NCBI GenBank assembly: GCA_002007745.1
Contig: CP019882.1
Coordinates: forward strand, 3,844,001-3,908,000
Origin: Mycolicibacterium litorale
Lineage (GTDB): Bacteria; Actinomycetota; Actinomycetes; Mycobacteriales; Mycobacteriaceae
Direction of reading: 5' to 3'
DNA length: 64,000 bases
Shown here: positions 1 through 9,252 of the stretch, piece by piece
Numbering within the stretch: position 1 is the first letter of the stretch
Layout of the letters: every line of letters starts with the position of its first letter
Notes under the pieces: generated by a model
Databases searched by the model: none
What the model was told of the DNA's origin: nothing
The model's input: only the letters and a program-made list of their open reading frames with translations
Program-made: the position numbers and the translations under genes

Positions 1-2
1 CC

Positions 3-3000
3 GCGGCGCATTGCGATGTCGTCGATCTGCGGGCCGCCGACCTTGCCGATGCCGAAACTGTGCTGCGCGAGCATGTCCGCGAGCGCCGTCACCGCCGATA
101 CCGGCTGGATCAGCCCGGGCTGTACCACTTCGGGGTGCATCTGTTAACCGATCGTGTCGACGTCGTATTCGCCTTCCACCACGCGATTCTGGACGGCTGG
201 AGCGTCTCGACGCTGCTGGCCGAGATCCTGCAGGACTACCGACATCTCGGCGGTGCCGCCGTGCCGGCGGTGGACAGCGTGGACCTGCCGTCGTTCGCCG
301 AATACGTGCGCGCCGAACGGGACGCACGGTGCGACCCCGACGACCGTCGGTTCTGGCTGCGATCCCTCGCCGAGGCGGAGGCGACCCGGATTCCCGGCAT
401 GCGCGGGCGGCTGGCCGCGGCCGGTCCCGCACCCGAACAGCCGGTCCGCAGTGTGCTGCCGGTCCCCGAATCCCTGGCCGCCCAGGTGGTCCGGGTGGCG
501 GCGGCCGAGCACCTCCCGGTCAAGTCGTTGTATCTGGCGGCTCACCTGATCACCGTGGGAGTGTTCGCAGGCCGTCCGGACGTCGTCTCGGGTGTGGTGA
601 CCCACGCCCGGCCACAGCGCGCCCATGCCGACCGGGCCATCGGCCTGTTCCTCAACACCGTTCCGCTGCGCGTCGACATTTCCTCGACGACGTGGCGGTC
701 GGTGGTTCACGCCGCTTTCGACGCCGAGCGAACCGGCGCATCGCACGCCCGCTACCCGCTCGCCGACATCCAGCGCGACACCGACCTGGCGCTCGACGTG
801 GCCTTCAACTACGTGAACTTCAACCGGGCCGCCACCGCGCTGCGTGCCCTCGAGGTCGACCTGCTCGAGGTGGAGGTCAACGAGGACACCAACTTCGGCC
901 TGCTGGCCACCGTGTCCCGCGATCCGCGTGACGGCACCGTCACGGTGCGGCTCGACGGCGACCCGGCGCGCTACACCAGTGCGCAACTCGAACAGCTCGG
1001 TACGGCGTATCTGTCTGCCTTACAGCACATCTGCACCGATCCCGACGGACCGGTGCAGTTCGCCACGACCTCCGGCCGCGAGGTCGCCGCGCCGGCCGAG
1101 CCGACCACGATCGAGACGGTCGTCACCCGGTTCGCCGATCAGGTTCGACGGCAACCGGATGCGGTGGCCCTGCGCTTCGCCGACTCCCGCGTGACCTACG
1201 CGCAGCTGGATGCGATGGCCGACCGCGTCGCGGCCGGACTGCTGGCCCACGGAGCACGACCCGGCGACCGGGTGGCATTGAGCACCGATCGAGGCCCCGG
1301 GCAGATTGCCGCGGTGCTGGGCATCACCCGTACCGGCGCTGCCTGCGTGCCGATCGACAACGCCTATCCGCCGGCCCGGCAGGCGGCCATGCTCTCCCAA
1401 GCCGCGCCCGCCGTGGTCGTCGCGGACGCAACCGTCGACACCGGCCGCTGGCCGCGACTGAACCTGGCGGATCTGCTGGCCACCCCGGGAGGAACCGCCG
1501 CAGTGCCGCCGGTAGGGCTCGAGCACCCCGCCTACGTGTTGTTCACGTCGGGTTCCACCGGAACCCCCAAGGGCGTGGTGATGTCACACCGCGCCTTGGG
1601 AAATCTGGTCCGCTGGCAACTTTCGGTGCCCAGCGGGTGGTGTGCCGAGACCGGGCGGGCCCCGTCGACGGTCCAGTTCGCGCCGTTGTCGTTCGACGTC
1701 GCATTCCAGGAGATCTTCTCCACTCTGTGCGGTGGCGGCACCCTGCTGCTGATCAACGAGGAACTGCGCCACGATCTGCCCGCCCTGCTGGGCGTTCTCG
1801 ACGCCGCCGGTACCGAGCGGGTGATCTTGCCGTATGTCGCGCTGCAACCACTGGCCGAGATCGCGGTGTCCCGTGGGTCGGTGCCAGGCGGGCTGCGCAT
1901 CATCGTGTCCTCCGGTGAACAGTTGCGGATCACCGAAGAGATCCGGCAGCTATGTGCCGCCATCGACGGTGCGGTGCTGGAGAACCAATACGGACCGACC
2001 GAGACCCACGTCGTCACTCACGAGACCATGACCGGTGACCCGCACGACTTTCCGGTGCTGCCGCCGGTCGGCAAGCCGATCGACCACGTCAGTGTGCTGG
2101 TCCTCGACGGCGCCCGGCGTCCGGTCCCCGACGGGGCGCCGGGCGAACTGTGGATCACCGGCGCCGCACTGGCGCAGGGCTACCTGAACCATCCGGACCT
2201 CACCGCCGAAGCGTTCCAACGCATTCCGGCGGCGGCCGGGCGGGCGGCCTATCGCACCGGAGATCTCGGCCGACGGTTGCCCGACGGGCGGATCCTCCTC
2301 GACGGCCGGCGCGGTACCCAGGTCAAGGTCCGTGGACACCGCGTCGAGCCGATGGAGGTCGAGATCGCGTTGGTGCGGGCCGCAGCGGAGCTGCCGGTCT
2401 CCGAGGTGGCGGTCGTCGCCCGCACGACAGACGAACAATCCAGCGCTGCAACACACTTGGTCGCATTCCTGGTCGGCGACCGCGACCAGGAGGTCACCGG
2501 CCGACTGGAACAGGCACTGCGCGACACGTTGCCCGGGCACCTGGTTCCCAGCCGGTTCGAGTGGCTCGACGCCCTGCCGCGCACGCCCACCGGCAAGCGG
2601 GCGGACGCGGCGCTGGCCGCGTTGCCGCTGTCGACGGCGCCGGTAGCCCACGTCGAACCCAGGGATGCCCACGAGGTGACGATCGCCGGACTGATGGCGG
2701 ACGCGCTCGGGGTGCCGCGCGTCGGAGTCCTCGACGACTTCTTCACTCTCGGCGGGACGTCGCTGTCGGCGGTGCGGCTGATCGTCGGTATCGAACAGCG
2801 CTACGGGGTGAGCATCCCGATGTCGGCGCTGGCGGCCGGGCCCAGCGTTGCCGACCTGGCCCGGCGGGTGCGACACCGGAGCCCAACGCCGGCCGACCCG
2901 GTGGTGGCGCTCGAACCGGCCGGTGACCGGGCGCCGCTGTTCCTGGTGCATCCGATCGGTGGCACGGTGCTCTGTTACTCCGATCTGGCCCGGCACCTGC

Positions 3001-3764
3001 CGGCCGGGCAGCCGTTGTACGCCCTGCAGGCCGGTGGCATCGAGCCGGGCAGCGCCACAATGGCTTCGGTGCCGCAGATGGCGACCGACTACCTGCGGGC
3101 CATCCGCCGGGTTCAGCCGCGCGGCCCCTACCACATCGGTGGCTGGTCACTGGGCGGGCTGATCGCATTCGAGATGGCCCGCCAACTGTCCGAACAGGGC
3201 GACCACGTCGGGTCACTGATTCTCATCGACACCATGACTCTGGACCCCGCAGCGCACACCGATGTGACTGCTCGACAGCTGTATTCGTTCTTCCTCGCCG
3301 AGCTGATGTGGACGGCGGTGGGGTCCGACGCCGCCGCCACGGCCCTGCCGCCGGGCGTCGACTGCGACGAGGCCGCGCTCGACCACATCCTCGCGGTGGC
3401 TGTCGAGCACGCGGTGCTGCCCGGCCCCGGGGCGCGCGAGCTGCTGCGCCGGCTACTTGACACGTTCCGGGCCTGCTGGCGCGCCGGGGCGCACTACCGC
3501 CCCGCACGCTGCGACGTGGATGCGGCGCTGTTCCGGGCCACCGAACCGCTACCGGAGCTACTGCGGCGGGCCCACGATGCGGCCGGTTCGCACTACGGTG
3601 AGGCGACCAACGGGTGGGATCGCTACGTCGGCGGCCGGCTGGACGTGGTCGAGGTACCCGGCGACCACCTCACGATGGTCACCGAACCTCATGTGGCTGT
3701 GCTGGCGGCCGCGATCGCCGAGCATGTCGCCACCCGCGCCGGCGCCCTGGAGATGACGTCATGA
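3..3764 (+). CDS. Non-ribosomal peptide synthetase, C-A-PCP-TE (5' partial)
   Basis: This is the C-terminal part of a modular peptide synthetase; the frame is open to the window edge, so the N-terminus lies outside. Counting from the first in-frame codon (1253 residues visible), a condensation domain shows HHAILDG at about residue 59. An adenylation domain follows, with TSGSTGTPKG (about 515), NQYGPTETH (about 661), YRTGDLG and PRTPTGK. A carrier domain has LGGTSL with the phosphopantetheine serine near 920, and a type I thioesterase has GWSLGG with Ser near 1049 and a C-terminal GDH. The domains imply that it loads one amino acid, condenses it and releases the product. By eye, the binding-pocket residues read D-V-Q-I-V-S-Q-V-V, closest to proline-type pockets, but the substrate is not established. 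The stop overlaps the next start as ATGA, so the two genes are coupled. The H37Rv syntenic block has no such gene, so it is accessory. Confidence 0.93.
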   Translation, partial: AAHCDVVDLRAADLADAETVLREHVRERRHRRYRLDQPGLYHFGVHLLTDRVDVVFAFHHAILDGWSVSTLLAEILQDYRHLGGAAVPAVDSVDLPSFAEYVRAERDARCDPDDRRFWLRSLAEAEATRIPGMRGRLAAAGPAPEQPVRSVLPVPESLAAQVVRVAAAEHLPVKSLYLAAHLITVGVFAGRPDVVSGVVTHARPQRAHADRAIGLFLNTVPLRVDISSTTWRSVVHAAFDAERTGASHARYPLADIQRDTDLALDVAFNYVNFNRAATALRALEVDLLEVEVNEDTNFGLLATVSRDPRDGTVTVRLDGDPARYTSAQLEQLGTAYLSALQHICTDPDGPVQFATTSGREVAAPAEPTTIETVVTRFADQVRRQPDAVALRFADSRVTYAQLDAMADRVAAGLLAHGARPGDRVALSTDRGPGQIAAVLGITRTGAACVPIDNAYPPARQAAMLSQAAPAVVVADATVDTGRWPRLNLADLLATPGGTAAVPPVGLEHPAYVLFTSGSTGTPKGVVMSHRALGNLVRWQLSVPSGWCAETGRAPSTVQFAPLSFDVAFQEIFSTLCGGGTLLLINEELRHDLPALLGVLDAAGTERVILPYVALQPLAEIAVSRGSVPGGLRIIVSSGEQLRITEEIRQLCAAIDGAVLENQYGPTETHVVTHETMTGDPHDFPVLPPVGKPIDHVSVLVLDGARRPVPDGAPGELWITGAALAQGYLNHPDLTAEAFQRIPAAAGRAAYRTGDLGRRLPDGRILLDGRRGTQVKVRGHRVEPMEVEIALVRAAAELPVSEVAVVARTTDEQSSAATHLVAFLVGDRDQEVTGRLEQALRDTLPGHLVPSRFEWLDALPRTPTGKRADAALAALPLSTAPVAHVEPRDAHEVTIAGLMADALGVPRVGVLDDFFTLGGTSLSAVRLIVGIEQRYGVSIPMSALAAGPSVADLARRVRHRSPTPADPVVALEPAGDRAPLFLVHPIGGTVLCYSDLARHLPAGQPLYALQAGGIEPGSATMASVPQMATDYLRAIRRVQPRGPYHIGGWSLGGLIAFEMARQLSEQGDHVGSLILIDTMTLDPAAHTDVTARQLYSFFLAELMWTAVGSDAAATALPPGVDCDEAALDHILAVAVEHAVLPGPGARELLRRLLDTFRACWRAGAHYRPARCDVDAALFRATEPLPELLRRAHDAAGSHYGEATNGWDRYVGGRLDVVEVPGDHLTMVTEPHVAVLAAAIAEHVATRAGALEMTS

Positions 3765-6238
3765 CCGATTCGGCGATTGTCGTCGGCGCCGGGATCGGCG
3801 GGTTGACCGCGGCGGCGGCGCTGTGCCGAGCGGGCGTGGCGGTGACGTTGTGCGAGCGAGCACCGCAGCTGCGGGCGGCCGGATTCGGCCTGGCCGTGCA
3901 GAGCAATGCGATGAACGCGCTGCGCACCCTGGACCTCGGTGTCGATGCCGCGTTGCTGGAGGCGGGCAGCCAGGTCACCACGTTCAGCTTCCGCACCGCA
4001 GCCGGCACACTGCTGCGCCGCGTCGACCTCTCCCCCTTGGACACCACCCTCGGCGCACCCTCGGTGGTGTTGGCCCGCAAGGACCTCCATGATGTCCTGC
4101 TGGATTCGGCGGGCAGCGGTCTGCAGGTGCTGACCGGGGCTGAGGCCGTCGGCTTTGAGCAGGACTCCGGCGGCGTGACACTGCGGCTGGCCGACGGACG
4201 CCGCCTGGACGCGGACGTGCTGATCGGCGCTGACGGCATCAATTCGGCCGTCCGCTCACAGTTTCACGGTGTGCAGCAACCCCGCCCGGCGAACTTCGTG
4301 TGCTGGCTGGCGCTGGCCCGGTGTACCCCCGCGATGCTGGCGCCGGGAGAATCGATCCATTTCTGGGGCGCCGACATGCGGTTCGGCCTGCACGACTGTG
4401 GACACGGCACGGTCTACTGGTGGGCCACCATGTCCACCGACGCGGCGCTGGCCGCGCACTGGCCACACGGCAAAGCCGACCTCCTGCGCAGACTCGCCCA
4501 GTGGCACCCGGGGATCACCGAGATCGTTTCCGCAACAGAGGAATCCGCCATCCTCACGGTGCCCGCGGTGGATCGCGAACCTTTGCGTCACTGGGGTGAA
4601 GGGCGCGTCACGCTACTCGGCGACGCGGCCCATCCGATGCTGCCGAGTCTGGGCCAGGGCGCCAATTCGGCGATCGAGGACGCGGTGGTCCTCGCCCACA
4701 TGCTGAGCGTGCATCCGGACCCTCGGCAGGCGCTGCGCAGCTACGAGCAGCATCGCATCCCCCGCACCACCGAGCTGGTCGACGGGTCACGCAGGCTCGC
4801 CCGCATCGAGGAGAACACCAACCCGGTGGTCCTGGGGATTCGACGCCGGCTCATCCGGCACGCCGGCGAGCGGACCGTGCACGGCTTCATGGCCAAGCCG
4901 ATGACCTGGCCTGGGTTCGGTGACACCGCCGACAAGACGGCGCTGCCCCGGCGCCTGTCGGCGCTGGAGCGCTGGCACTGGACCGCCGACCGGGTCTCGC
5001 CGCTGAACATCTGCGCCCGGGTCCGTATCGAGGGTCGCGTCGCCGCAGCCGAAGTGGAGGCGGCCCTGAATGTCCTGGCGCACCGGCACCCGATGTTGCG
5101 GGCGGCGATCCACGGCCGGTCATTTCGGCCCACGGCACAGCACACCATCCCGTTGCGCACCGTCGACGGCGGCTGCTGGCGCACCGAGGTCGACCGCGAA
5201 TTGCAGGCGGCGTTCGACGGGTGCGGCCCGCTGCTTCGTGCCACGCTGGTCTCGACCGGTCCCGGCGTACACGACGTGCTGCTCACCTCGACCTATGCGA
5301 TCGCCGACGGGGTCGCCATGATCACGTTGTGCCGTCAGCTCGTGGAGTTGCTCGCCGGGGCCGATTCCACCCGGTGGCATCCTGAGATCCCGGCGTCGCC
5401 GGCACCGGAGGTATTGCTGCCCAAGCAGTTTCAGGGGCTTCGCGGCAAGCTCCGCGCACTGGGCCGGATGGCCGCCGACGCGGCCGGGCAGCGCGGCGGC
5501 GCGCCGATGTTGCGGCTGGCCCCGAGCGAGGCGGTGCCTGCCGCCCGGCGCCGCAGCCGGCTGGCGCATCGCACCATCGCCGGTGGCGGATTCCAGCACC
5601 TGATGCGGCAGTGCCGCAGCGGCGGGCTGCTGCCGGAATCGGCGATCGCAACCGCGTTGGCGATCGCGGCGATCCACGAAACAGACTGCCGGCGTGGATG
5701 TTTGGCGGTCAGCGTATCGGTGCCGTTTCGGAAACACCTCACGCCGGAACCCGCAGCAGATGCGACGGGTAGTTTCCAGGCGATGGTGGCGATCCCGATC
5801 TGCTGCGAATCGGGCGGCTCGCTGTGGGAGGCCGCACCACCGGCCGACGCCCGGCTGCGGACCGCGATCGAGCGTCGTCATCATCTGGCCAACCTGCCCC
5901 TGCTGGGGGCGCTGGCCACCATCACCCCGACGTTCACCGATCGGGTCGTCGGGGCACTGGATGCCGGTGGTCCGGGCAATCTCTGCATGAGCCTGGTCGA
6001 CGCCGCGGACTTCCCGGCCCGCATCGGCGGTCTGCGGTTGTCCGGCATCCAGGTGGTGTCCGGGATGTCCATCAGCGGCTATCTGATCCTCTACGCCACC
6101 ATCGGACGCGACGAGTTGTCGCTGAACCTCGGCTACGTCGACGGGATCATCACCGCCGAGCGCGCCGAGGCGCTGATGGACGGTGTCGTCGACGCGTTAT
6201 CCGCCGACGACGTTGTCGGACAACGGCTTGCGCTGTGA
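3761..6238 (+). CDS. FAD-dependent monooxygenase fused to a condensation-like domain
   Basis: The protein is 825 aa. Residues 1-390 form a PHBH-type flavin monooxygenase: the dinucleotide motif GAGIGG lies at residues 9-14, and LLGDAAHP, the second FAD contact, lies near 287. From about residue 398 (LSALERWHW) to the end it resembles the condensation/PapA acyltransferase superfamily. At the expected HHxxxDG site it reads TYAIADG (511-517), so both histidines, including the catalytic base, are replaced. The start is the ATG overlapping the NRPS stop. A reading frame open further upstream lies inside the NRPS gene and is not used. Inference: it tailors the NRPS product by hydroxylation or epoxidation, and the C-like half acts as a docking or scaffold domain or uses other chemistry. 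The 3' end overlaps the convergent amidase gene by 42 bases. Confidence 0.85.
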   Translation: MTDSAIVVGAGIGGLTAAAALCRAGVAVTLCERAPQLRAAGFGLAVQSNAMNALRTLDLGVDAALLEAGSQVTTFSFRTAAGTLLRRVDLSPLDTTLGAPSVVLARKDLHDVLLDSAGSGLQVLTGAEAVGFEQDSGGVTLRLADGRRLDADVLIGADGINSAVRSQFHGVQQPRPANFVCWLALARCTPAMLAPGESIHFWGADMRFGLHDCGHGTVYWWATMSTDAALAAHWPHGKADLLRRLAQWHPGITEIVSATEESAILTVPAVDREPLRHWGEGRVTLLGDAAHPMLPSLGQGANSAIEDAVVLAHMLSVHPDPRQALRSYEQHRIPRTTELVDGSRRLARIEENTNPVVLGIRRRLIRHAGERTVHGFMAKPMTWPGFGDTADKTALPRRLSALERWHWTADRVSPLNICARVRIEGRVAAAEVEAALNVLAHRHPMLRAAIHGRSFRPTAQHTIPLRTVDGGCWRTEVDRELQAAFDGCGPLLRATLVSTGPGVHDVLLTSTYAIADGVAMITLCRQLVELLAGADSTRWHPEIPASPAPEVLLPKQFQGLRGKLRALGRMAADAAGQRGGAPMLRLAPSEAVPAARRRSRLAHRTIAGGGFQHLMRQCRSGGLLPESAIATALAIAAIHETDCRRGCLAVSVSVPFRKHLTPEPAADATGSFQAMVAIPICCESGGSLWEAAPPADARLRTAIERRHHLANLPLLGALATITPTFTDRVVGALDAGGPGNLCMSLVDAADFPARIGGLRLSGIQVVSGMSISGYLILYATIGRDELSLNLGYVDGIITAERAEALMDGVVDALSADDVVGQRLAL

Positions 6239-7645
6239 CCCGTCGATGCGCGGCCATGGCTTGGCCGCCTCCAGCTCGTAAGCCAGCTCCAACAGCCGGC
6301 GCTCGTGGCCGATCGGTGCGGACAGCATCATCCCGACCGGCATGCCGGAAGCGGACTGGGCCATCGGCAGCGAGATCGCCGGCTCGCCGGTGGCGTTCTG
6401 CAGCGGGGTGAACGCCACCCAGTCGACCAGCCGATCGATGATCTGCTGATAGTCCGCGGTCGGGTCGAGGTGCCCGATCCGGGGCGTCTCCTCGGCCAGC
6501 GTCGGCGTGAGCAGGATGTCGTAGGTGCGATAGAACTTGGCGGTGACCCGGCGCAGCCGGCTCAGCCGCGCGATCGCGACCGGCAACCGGTGCAGGTTGC
6601 GACTGGCGTACCGGTCGAGCCCCAGCGTGAGATTGTCCAACTTGGTTCGGTCGAAGGACTCTCCGAATGTCCGCTGCCCGGTGCGCACCATGGTCATCGC
6701 CAACAGCGACCAGTACAGCAGGAAGTCGTCGACGAAGTAGCTCGGCACCGGGTTGTCGTCGAGATACTCGACCTGGTGACCGAGCCCGCCGAGCAGTTCG
6801 GCACTCTGCAAGGTGAGTTCGCGGATACTCGGACCGGCCTGCCGGTTGACCGACTGGGTGACGACGGCGATCCGCAGCCGCCGGCTGCTCGGGCCGGTCA
6901 CCGCACCGATCGGTGGCAGCCGGCGGTTACGCCAAATATGTTCGGCCTCACGGTAAAACGCGGCGGTGTCGCGCACCGACCGGGTCAGGACGCCGTCGTT
7001 GACGATGCGGACCGGCATCTGCCGGGTCATCTTGTCCAGCGGTAACCGGCCACGTGACGGCTTGAGGCCGACCAGCCCGTTGCACGCGGCGGGGATCCGG
7101 ATGGACCCGCCCCCGTCGTTGGCGTGGGCGATCGGCACCACTCCGGCGGCGACGAAGGCCCCCGACCCCGACGACGACGCCCCAGCCGTGTAGTCGGTGT
7201 CCCACGGATTGCGCACCGCGCCGAGCCGGGGGTGTTCGGCCGAGGCGCTGAAGCCGAACTCCGACAATTGGGTCTTGCCGAGCGGGATCAGTCCGGTGGC
7301 CAGGAAGAACCGGGCGAAGTCGCCGTGGCCGGGTTGCGGACGCGGGTCCCACGCGTCGGTGCCCTGCATGGTCGGCATGCCCTCGACGTCGACGTTGTCC
7401 TTGATGAATGTGGGGACGCCGTCGAAGTACCCCCCATCGCGAGTACCGGCGTGGGCGCGGGCCAGCGCCTGGTCGAATGTTTCGTGGGCCAGTCCGTTGA
7501 GGATCGGGTTGACCGCCTGGGTCCGGGCGATGGCGGCTTCGACGAGTTCTGGCCGGGACACTTTGCCGGTGCGCAGGGCGTCGACCAGGGCCACCGCGTC
7601 GAGGTCGCCGAGCGCGTCGTCGCCGAAGGCGTGCACATGCTGCAT
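6197..7645 (-). CDS. amiC: Amidase (amidase-signature family, AmiC-like)
   Basis: This 482-aa hydrolase of the amidase signature family cleaves carboxamides; the natural substrate is unknown. The Ser-cisSer-Lys triad is visible: Lys82 in TFIKDNVD, the cis-serine in GASSSGSG (about 157-159), and the nucleophile Ser181 in GGGSIRIPA. The glycine-rich signature is intact and the length is normal for the family. No signal peptide is visible, so it is probably cytoplasmic. In M. tuberculosis the amidase gene amiC (Rv2888c) sits next to tsf-rpsB, as here, although a TetR/SDR pair intervenes in this genome. The ATG start fits the family N-terminus. Confidence 0.9.
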   Translation of the reverse strand: MQHVHAFGDDALGDLDAVALVDALRTGKVSRPELVEAAIARTQAVNPILNGLAHETFDQALARAHAGTRDGGYFDGVPTFIKDNVDVEGMPTMQGTDAWDPRPQPGHGDFARFFLATGLIPLGKTQLSEFGFSASAEHPRLGAVRNPWDTDYTAGASSSGSGAFVAAGVVPIAHANDGGGSIRIPAACNGLVGLKPSRGRLPLDKMTRQMPVRIVNDGVLTRSVRDTAAFYREAEHIWRNRRLPPIGAVTGPSSRRLRIAVVTQSVNRQAGPSIRELTLQSAELLGGLGHQVEYLDDNPVPSYFVDDFLLYWSLLAMTMVRTGQRTFGESFDRTKLDNLTLGLDRYASRNLHRLPVAIARLSRLRRVTAKFYRTYDILLTPTLAEETPRIGHLDPTADYQQIIDRLVDWVAFTPLQNATGEPAISLPMAQSASGMPVGMMLSAPIGHERRLLELAYELEAAKPWPRIDGSQRKPLSDNVVGG

Positions 7646-7714
7646 TCACCCGACGCTAGCAGGCACGTGTTCAATAGCGGCCCGACTCACCGACCCCGTG
7701 GCCGCGCCTGCGAA

Positions 7715-8326
7715 TCAGGGCAACGTCGGCGCCGGCCGTGGCAGTGGACTGGCCCCTTCCGGGCGCAGCCCGTCGAAAATGATGGCGAGGTAGCGCTGCC
7801 ACAGATCCGGAGCCGGATCCGGCAGGTTCTCCACGACGTGGACCGGCGCACACATCAGCAGGAAGACATCCGCCCCGGTGATGTCGGGACGGATCGCGCC
7901 CGCTTCACGCGCCCGCACGACGAGGGTCTCGATGCAGATCTGGAGTGCTCGACTGGCCGCCGCCACCCGGGCGTCGCCGGCACTGGCCACTTGCAGGAAC
8001 GTCAGGTCGTGTTGGCGACGCTGGTCTGCGGCCACGGTCAGGAACTCGAGCAACGCTGCACCCGGATCCGGTGCCTGCGCGAGCTGTTCGGCTACCGCGA
8101 TGAGTGCGGCGATGTGACCGACAACGATCCCCGCGATCAGGTCTTCTTTGGTGGCGAAGTGGCGGAATACCGTGCCCTTCGCGACGCCGGCGCGGCGCGC
8201 GATGTCGGCGACCGAGGCGGCGGGGCCGCGCTCGGCGAATTCCTGCTCAGCTGCGGCCAGCAGCGACTCCCGGTTGCGGGCCGCATCCACCCGGAGCGGT
8301 CGATCAGGCGCGGTCACCCCGCCCAC
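7715..8326 (-). CDS. TetR-family transcriptional repressor
   Basis: The protein is 203 aa with an N-terminal TetR DNA-binding domain: ASVADIARRAGVAKGTVFRHF spans the helix-turn-helix at about residues 37-57. The C-terminal ligand and dimerisation region is variable and does not reveal the inducer. The gene is divergent from a short-chain dehydrogenase. The gap between them holds two 14-bp palindromes of the form TGAC-n6-GTCA, so it most likely represses both itself and the dehydrogenase. Family membership is certain; the ligand is unknown. Confidence 0.92.
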   Translation of the reverse strand: MGGVTAPDRPLRVDAARNRESLLAAAEQEFAERGPAASVADIARRAGVAKGTVFRHFATKEDLIAGIVVGHIAALIAVAEQLAQAPDPGAALLEFLTVAADQRRQHDLTFLQVASAGDARVAAASRALQICIETLVVRAREAGAIRPDITGADVFLLMCAPVHVVENLPDPAPDLWQRYLAIIFDGLRPEGASPLPRPAPTLP

Positions 8327-8336
8327 CCTACCAACT

Positions 8337-8350
8337 TGACCGCCCAGTCA
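8337..8350. promoter_or_regulatory. TetR operator, copy 1 (imperfect palindrome)
   Basis: TGACCGCCCAGTCA is an imperfect inverted repeat with matching TGAC/GTCA outer arms. It lies 10 bp upstream of the TetR start codon. It has the same outer arms and length as the second site 43 bp away, which supports a pair of repressor sites. Confidence 0.6.
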
Positions 8351-8379
8351 TCTTGTTGTTATCGTCGGCCAAGGCAATA

Positions 8380-8393
8380 TGACCAGTTGGTCA
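8380..8393. promoter_or_regulatory. TetR operator, copy 2 (perfect palindrome)
   Basis: TGACCAGTTGGTCA is a perfect 6+2+6 inverted repeat (TGACCA / TGGTCA) in the divergent TetR-SDR intergenic region. It lies about 46 bp before the SDR start, where a bound repressor would block the SDR promoter. Confidence 0.7.
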
Positions 8394-8439
8394 ACTTATC
8401 CTGGCCGCTGATCCCAGGCTCGATGCGTTTGGAGGCGTC

Positions 8440-9153
8440 ATGCAATTACAGGGTGCTACCGCGTTGGTCACCGGCACCAACCGCGGACTGGGTCACCACT
8501 TCGCCGCGGAATTGCTGCGGCGGGGTGCAAAGGTCTACGCCACGGCGCGGCGTCCTGAACTCATCGACGTCCCGGGTGCCGAACTCGTGACCCTGGACAT
8601 CACTGACCAGGCATCGATCGACGCGGTCGCAGAACTCGCCGGCGACGTCGATGTGCTGATCAACAATGCCGCTGACACCCATGGCGGCAACCTGGTGACC
8701 GGCGACATGGCGGCGATCCGGTCAACGATGGATACGAACTACTACGGCACCTTGGCGATGATCCGGACATTCGCCCCCATCCTGGCCCGCAATGGCGGCG
8801 GCGCCATCCTCAACGTTCTCTCGGCAGCGGCGTGGCTGGCCGTCGACGGCAACACCGCCTACGCCGCCGCCAAGTCCGCCGAATGGGGCCTCACCAACGG
8901 GGTGCGCGCCGAACTCGCCGAGCAGGGCACCCTGGTCACCGCCCTCATCCCCGGACTGATCGGCACGCAGACGCTGTTCGACTTCGCCGAGCAGGCCGGC
9001 CTCACACTCCCCGCAGATGTGGTGATCGACCCGGGAGACCTCGCGCGACTCGCACTCGACGGCCTCGAAGCCGGGGAAGTCGAGATCCTCGATCCGTTCA
9101 GCCTCGACGCGAAAGCTGCGCTCACCGGTCCGCCGCGCGCCTTCAGCCTGTAA
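8440..9153 (+). CDS. Short-chain dehydrogenase/reductase
   Basis: This 237-aa classical SDR is an NAD(P)-dependent oxidoreductase. The cofactor motif TGTNRGLG is at 11-18, followed by the NNA motif, catalytic Ser128 (NVLSAAA) and the Tyr141-x3-Lys145 pair (YAAAK). The substrate cannot be read from sequence. The start is set by GGAGG four bases upstream of the ATG. It is transcribed away from the TetR gene and is probably its main target. A strong hairpin terminator follows, shared with convergent tsf. Confidence 0.92.
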   Translation: MQLQGATALVTGTNRGLGHHFAAELLRRGAKVYATARRPELIDVPGAELVTLDITDQASIDAVAELAGDVDVLINNAADTHGGNLVTGDMAAIRSTMDTNYYGTLAMIRTFAPILARNGGGAILNVLSAAAWLAVDGNTAYAAAKSAEWGLTNGVRAELAEQGTLVTALIPGLIGTQTLFDFAEQAGLTLPADVVIDPGDLARLALDGLEAGEVEILDPFSLDAKAALTGPPRAFSL

Positions 9154-9167
9154 CCCCGCAGAACGGC

Positions 9168-9211
9168 AAAACCCCGCGTCTCCGGGATCGCCGGATATGA
9201 CGCGGGGTTTT
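9168..9211. terminator. Bidirectional hairpin terminator between SDR and tsf
   Basis: A perfect 13-bp stem, AAAACCCCGCGTC paired with GACGCGGGGTTTT, encloses an 18-nt loop. The loop itself contains a smaller TCCGG/CCGGA stem. The A- and T-rich ends give a U-tract in either direction, as expected between two converging genes. Confidence 0.85.
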
Positions 9212-9252
9212 CCAGTGGACAGCGTTGGTGGGCTGCCCAAGCTTGTTACTGG

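Noticed and set aside
3..6238. NRPS locus as part of mycobactin or glycopeptidolipid synthesis
   Set aside because: No salicylate, lysine-hydroxylase, glycosyltransferase or mps-like partner genes are visible in the window.
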